Virus record (IMG/VR): IMGVR_UViG_3300027746_000016 | Coordinates: 1 to 64,000 of that record | DNA length: 64,000 nt | Strand: one strand, 5' to 3' | DNA from: a virus | In this document: positions 60,901-64,000 of the stretch, one piece after another | How positions within the stretch are numbered: the stretch's first letter is position 1 | Layout: the number at the start of each line of letters is the position of its first letter | Notes under the pieces: generated by a model | Seen by the model: only the letters and a program-made list of their open reading frames with translations | Database searches by the model: none | Told to the model about the DNA's origin: nothing | Translations under genes and position numbers: made by a program

Positions 60901-62945
60901 GTTAAAATGGTTGGGTCTAGAGAATTTTCCTTGATTATTAGCTGTAAATTTTCTAATTCAGTTGTGCAGTCGGTTAGTCTATTAGTAATTAATAAATTTG
61001 ATTGTAGATAGGCTTGATACACAGTAGACAGTGTAGGATCTGGATTATATGTAAATGTATTTTGTAAATTCTGTAAGTTATTATTTACAGAATAGGTAAC
61101 TGGCTTTGAAAATTTTATATACGAGTTAACTATTTTATTAAATAAAGTAGCAACTTCTCTGCGTGCAACAAGTTTAATATCATTAACTATATCATTAATT
61201 ACTGAAGGATATATTTCAGTACGCTCTGTATTAATTTTATCTGTAATATTTTTACCTAAGTCTTCATAAAATTTAGAATAGGTTTCTATATTTGAAATAT
61301 AATATGTTCTTTTATTTGATTCACTGTCATCATCAAGAGTATTATCAATTTTTTCAGTAATAATAGCAGCATCAGGTGTATCTTTTAAACTTGGATCAAT
61401 CAGAAAACGACTAAGACTAAGGCCTCTTTCCGCAAGGGTAAAGAAGTTATTAATTGGATTTGATAATTTATTATAGAGTCCACTATATGGATATGGGAAA
61501 TATCCATTATATAATAAACCAGGTATCTTAGAATAGTCAGCTCGACTTCTTCTACGTGGAAGATTATTGTAGTCGAAAAATGAGTCAAGATCTTCAGGCT
61601 CAGTTATCTCGGAGTCCTCTTCATCTTTACCAAATTTAGTAATTGTATAAACATCATCAAATATATTAGTAGTTAAATACGGGCTGTTTTTAATAGGAAT
61701 AATAGTGTCTGGAGTTATATCTATTACTGGATTGGTTAACTTACCTTCTGAGTCTTTCACATTTATATAGCCAACTGATCCATCTTCTAACTCAACTGGC
61801 AGTTTAATTCTTACAAAGTTACCATCAATAATTCTAGGAACTAATTTTAAATTAAGTATTGTAATATCACTAGGATTACTTGGAATAATTTGAGTTTTTA
61901 AGCCCACTGAAATTTGGCCAGATAGTTTTGAAAATAATTCAGAAATGTCATATGCAAGAGTCGATACGTTAGCAGCTTCGGTATTAAGCAAATCAATCCC
62001 GTTTAAAATTTGAGACTGGGCTACCAGTGCTTCATTTTGAAAATTTAGTTTTTCTTTATGTGCATGTGCTAAGTTTTTAAGTAGTGTAATCCATGTATTT
62101 AGCTCAGGCAATTCATCTCTAATATAGTTTACGTATTCAAAAGATTGAGTAAATATACGAGCTGCGTTAGTTATATTTAAATTTAATACAGTAGAATCAG
62201 CATTGGCATTTATATTATCTATGGTATCAAATAAGTTAAGAGTTGGTGAGTTTGCGTTTACTGGATCTAATTTACTAATTGCTAAATTAATATTAGCTTC
62301 AGTATTATTTTTAATAATTCGATAGGTATTAATAGCAGTAGCGTAAACAATAGTTGAGGGATATAAATTAGAAAACTGGGCAATTTTAGTAATAATAGCG
62401 GAAATAAAACCGTCTTGGTATCCTTTTGCCGCGTCGGTTGCTTGCTCCGCAACAGAATACAGTAAATAGGTATCTTTGCTACTTGGAATTTTTCCGGCAA
62501 TTGTGAGAGTAATTTGGTCAATTTCGGTTGACAGCCTATCAACTTCGTCTTCCCAATACCTATATTGAGAGGCAAGAGGTTCCGTTATATCAACTATTGA
62601 ATTAAAAAAATCAACCCTTTCTTGACTGTATATTTTAATAATATCAAGGTTATCAATAAGCTCTTCAACTTTAATCTTAACGATTGAGGCTTTTATACTG
62701 GTTGGAACTTTTGCAGTTTCAATTGCAATTATCTCTTTGATTTTTTCAGTAGCTTCTGGAATACAGCCAGTTTTAGAAAGTGTATCTTCAATTGTAACGG
62801 TTGGGTTAGTAATTAAAATATCAGGATCAGCAACCGTTTTGATACAGGCTTTTGCCTTGGCTAAATCAGCCTCAGTAAATATAATATTTGGGATAGCCTC
62901 ACATTTAACCTGATTAATTATGTCCTTAAATGTTAATTCTGACAT
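57981..62945 (-). CDS. Very large presumed virion protein (1654 aa)
   Basis: A 1654-residue protein with a helical, acidic N-terminal third, a Pro-rich middle with VGILTLPLPQFYKPLIS-like hydrophobic strands, an Ala/Lys-rich helical section (EKAARLAKIAEDIAAGKIPF), hydrophobic helices near residues ~1190-1350 and a beta-rich Thr/Ser segment. Size and mixed composition fit a baseplate, tape-measure or fibre-type structural protein, but no T4 counterpart is apparent. It is on the minus strand, away from the plus-strand tail genes, and is followed by the S1-domain gene. Confidence 0.55.
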   Translation of the reverse strand: MSELTFKDIINQVKCEAIPNIIFTEADLAKAKACIKTVADPDILITNPTVTIEDTLSKTGCIPEATEKIKEIIAIETAKVPTSIKASIVKIKVEELIDNLDIIKIYSQERVDFFNSIVDITEPLASQYRYWEDEVDRLSTEIDQITLTIAGKIPSSKDTYLLYSVAEQATDAAKGYQDGFISAIITKIAQFSNLYPSTIVYATAINTYRIIKNNTEANINLAISKLDPVNANSPTLNLFDTIDNINANADSTVLNLNITNAARIFTQSFEYVNYIRDELPELNTWITLLKNLAHAHKEKLNFQNEALVAQSQILNGIDLLNTEAANVSTLAYDISELFSKLSGQISVGLKTQIIPSNPSDITILNLKLVPRIIDGNFVRIKLPVELEDGSVGYINVKDSEGKLTNPVIDITPDTIIPIKNSPYLTTNIFDDVYTITKFGKDEEDSEITEPEDLDSFFDYNNLPRRRSRADYSKIPGLLYNGYFPYPYSGLYNKLSNPINNFFTLAERGLSLSRFLIDPSLKDTPDAAIITEKIDNTLDDDSESNKRTYYISNIETYSKFYEDLGKNITDKINTERTEIYPSVINDIVNDIKLVARREVATLFNKIVNSYIKFSKPVTYSVNNNLQNLQNTFTYNPDPTLSTVYQAYLQSNLLITNRLTDCTTELENLQLIIKENSLDPTILTAKILEIPCFKEAAASIEKPADDCEVAARLKLGKDPFIIRTVDGNDSGLPDFTSQCYWKEFTRSLNKVSILPFPDTTGPPPANSGFRYYPINTFVPIPGVGILTLPLPQFYKPLISIPTPLGTIVIILGLPITCKKVVVDAITAVINGNPVTLDINNDEIRIIPFPIPLPSLYVLYFGPDGRKYLAVSTNPTWLYSDPATNKPLVLGYELDNGPDSKNPLGINIKNPYKGQPIKGALMSPLSVVAAAEKAARLAKIAEDIAAGKIPFLDKLSEAEMMLAMLLGAGGGEFTNDIVKIQSNINKQLNKIGDIPINAISALKDKVRKNRAEQEDDASNETDLAKKRKDRKAARDANPLTIPEQIDATIEDFTSFYDKKMKFGILQFPKDASKHNPGLPEVLKCVEDIIELIALGSAIPLVSTLQEQIITLIAIILETKKVKELLKKYPSFNLNTEQGIKDFKDLLKDFFKSILDYIKGENVGHDTDEDVSEAEKAEILRAKAARQETIKKILSATAVALLSIPAINIFDLNKKCCEVKPVELFPGVSPDLAIALALIYELFNALINSLTAESIMELLGLSQIPNDLASTLIPIIIEQLILMIPPIPLPNIAGFIQYITQSVIPMVTSLSVLKSVNPLHPPLVPIVIPLDPLIKALIGLGLAALIEAILKLLLHANESGSLTLTANTFTVGGGSNSTQTITATTSVDKKLITKVLTTACGKDLTVSLEIVGEAGSNSTIAVDTNGNPILKTVVITVISKTGKKFSLPKLPLFPIDISQYLYLLTAADLIEVVRELITLVFEDILIPIATIVDAIAAIAKALKTFSYNIVEAAILQINLIKLAIMKIDSEIPPGLKLMIANPLLTNIIKLGALLALEEIEPTLSPVAWIASLSLCALAPPITFTSVATARLFHPILNSDDLPPWERLTHKNPLFTIFLDELAWKFSMNSTGSLIFSSKSPGIFPGIPPINLASYPHIL

Positions 62946-62984
62946 TAACTATGAATAGTTATTTTATTTTATCTATAGTCATTT

Positions 62985-63025
62985 ATTAAAAAGTAAATGC
63001 CTGAACAGATTACTCCGGTCAGGCA
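62985..63025 (-). terminator. Probable terminator after GroEL
   Basis: TGCCTGA (62998-63004) pairs with TCAGGCA (63019-63025) around a 14-base loop. On the minus strand the stem is followed by TTTACTTTTTAAT, a moderate T-run. It lies 33 bases after the GroEL stop. Confidence 0.6.
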
Positions 63026-63057
63026 AGACTCGTCGATGGCTATGGACTATTATATAA

Positions 63058-64000
63058 TTAGTGGTTTACTTTGGGTTTTTCCACCATTAGACAATCTGTT
63101 GTTAATAAAAGCGCTGCAATTGAAACTGCATTTTCCAGTGCAGTTTTAGTTACTTTAACTGGATCAATAATTCCAGCCTCTATCATATCTACGTATTCTT
63201 CAGTTTTAACATTGAAACCAGGTTTACCGGCTAAGATATTATTCCAAACAACATCTGCACTGAGTCCAGCGTTTTCTAAAATAATACGAAATGGTTGTTG
63301 ACAGGCTTTTTTAAGTAAGTCTACTCCTAATTGTTGATCACGAGTTGGCATAACTAAATTTATTGAGGATGCAGTGAGAGCGAGAGTTATTCCACCGCCT
63401 GGGATAATACCCTCTGCGACAGCGGCTCTTGTTGCTCCCAATGCATCGTCAATTCTGTCAGATTTTTCACGAGCTTCAATTTCAGAAGTTGCTCCAATTT
63501 TTATAATTGCAACACCACCTTCAAATTTAGAAAGTCTCTCCTTTAAAATCATTTTTTGAGAGTCTCCAGCATTTTCAATTTGTTCTTTTAATGAACCAGT
63601 TAAGGCTTCAATTTGGTCAGATTTTCCGTGTCCTCCAATTATCATGGTGGTGTCATTTGTTATTACAATATGATCACAGCTACCTACATAGTTAGCCGCA
63701 ATTGAATCTTTTAAGGTTTCACCGTCTAATTCAGAAACAGTTGTGCCACCAGTTAGGGTAGCAATATCGTCTAGTCTCAGTCGCCTCTGTTCTCCAAAGC
63801 CAGGAGCTCGGATTGCAGCAACTCGTAGGGTACCTTTTAATTTATTAACAAGTAGAGTATTTAAGGCTTCACCTTCTACGCCGTCACTGATAATTAATAA
63901 TGGACGAGCCTGTTTATTTGAGAACTCTAAATATTGTAACATGTCAGTTAAGTTACTTATTTTACCATCATATAATAAAATTAATGGTTTTTCAAACTCA
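63058..64000 (-). CDS. groL: GroEL chaperonin, C-terminal part (runs off the right edge)
   Basis: The frame is open to the window end, so ~314 C-terminal residues are visible. The sequence before the Met at 63942 reads EKPLILLYDGKISNLTD, normal GroEL apical-domain sequence, so that Met is not the start. RPLLIISDGVEGEALNTLLV, VAAIRAPGFGEQRR, EGIIPGGGITLAL, GFNVKTEEYVDMIEAGIIDP and VTKTALENAVSIAALLLTT are classic. The C-terminal Gly-Met tail is absent. With the GroES gene it forms a complete phage chaperonin pair. Confidence 0.9.
   Translation of the reverse strand, partial: EFEKPLILLYDGKISNLTDMLQYLEFSNKQARPLLIISDGVEGEALNTLLVNKLKGTLRVAAIRAPGFGEQRRLRLDDIATLTGGTTVSELDGETLKDSIAANYVGSCDHIVITNDTTMIIGGHGKSDQIEALTGSLKEQIENAGDSQKMILKERLSKFEGGVAIIKIGATSEIEAREKSDRIDDALGATRAAVAEGIIPGGGITLALTASSINLVMPTRDQQLGVDLLKKACQQPFRIILENAGLSADVVWNNILAGKPGFNVKTEEYVDMIEAGIIDPVKVTKTALENAVSIAALLLTTDCLMVEKPKVNH

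Noticed and set aside
1-64000. tRNA genes, CRISPR arrays, insertion sequences, integrase or attachment sites
   Set aside because: Intergenic gaps were read by eye on both strands and none contained a recognisable cloverleaf, spaced repeats, transposase or recombinase. A covariance-model tRNA scan would be decisive.

Overview
The window is a continuous stretch of a large, AT-rich, strictly lytic-looking myovirus genome with T4-type gene content. T4-like hallmarks are a gp23-like capsid protein, a gp21-like prohead protease, sheath and tube proteins, a gp27/gp5-like hub and spike, and UvsX, gp41, gp46/gp47, gp32, RNase H and a family-B DNA polymerase. Several features point to a Bacteroidota (flavobacterial) host. 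Genes have A/T-rich leaders with no Shine-Dalgarno sequence, there is a small histone-H1-like Hc1 protein, and there is a small Cys-rich protein of a kind I associate with Bacteroidota. No integrase, tRNA, rRNA, CRISPR array or insertion sequence was seen, and no gene-free stretch exceeds 300 bases (the longest is 56465-56731).

Layout. (1) 1-11.6 kb, plus strand: an accessory block of nucleic-acid end-processing genes (HAD-like, P-loop kinase-like, and a 1013-aa ligase + nucleotidyltransferase + nuclease-like fusion), a ferritin/Dps-like protein, and a run of proteins carrying a short F/Y-rich, E-terminated peptide. That peptide resembles the T4 capsid-targeting sequence. One member is ADP-ribosyltransferase-like. 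(2) 11.6-18.2 kb, plus: tail and baseplate genes. One tail gene is split by an in-frame TAG. (3) 18.2-26.2 kb, minus: a ten-gene glycan cluster of glycosyltransferases, an acetyltransferase and a methyltransferase. (4) 26.3-34.3 kb, plus: DnaJ-like protein, prohead protease fused to a repeat-rich scaffold, major capsid protein, small head proteins and tail tube. (5) 34.3-46.3 kb, minus: the replication, recombination and nucleotide operon. (6) 46.4-49.5 kb, plus: tail sheath. (7) 49.6-64 kb, minus: HAD phosphatase, GroES, RNase H, gp32, Hc1, class II ribonucleotide reductase, S1-domain protein, a 1654-aa presumed virion protein, and GroEL, which runs off the right edge.

How it fits together. 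Structural genes on the plus strand are preceded by a TAATAAATAA/TATAAATA element like the T4 late promoter. Replication genes lie on the minus strand, and uvsX and gp32 share a TTGAAACYAGAAT element. The most interesting candidate system is a capsid-cargo pathway. Many otherwise unrelated proteins carry a putative targeting/cleavage peptide that the encoded prohead protease could process, so enzymes may be packaged and delivered with the DNA. Other notable points are a DNA polymerase that ends at the fingers tip, a thymidylate-synthase-fold enzyme with the Asn-to-Asp change typical of dCMP hydroxymethylases, a SET-like protein between gp46 and gp47, and a GroEL/GroES/DnaJ chaperone set.
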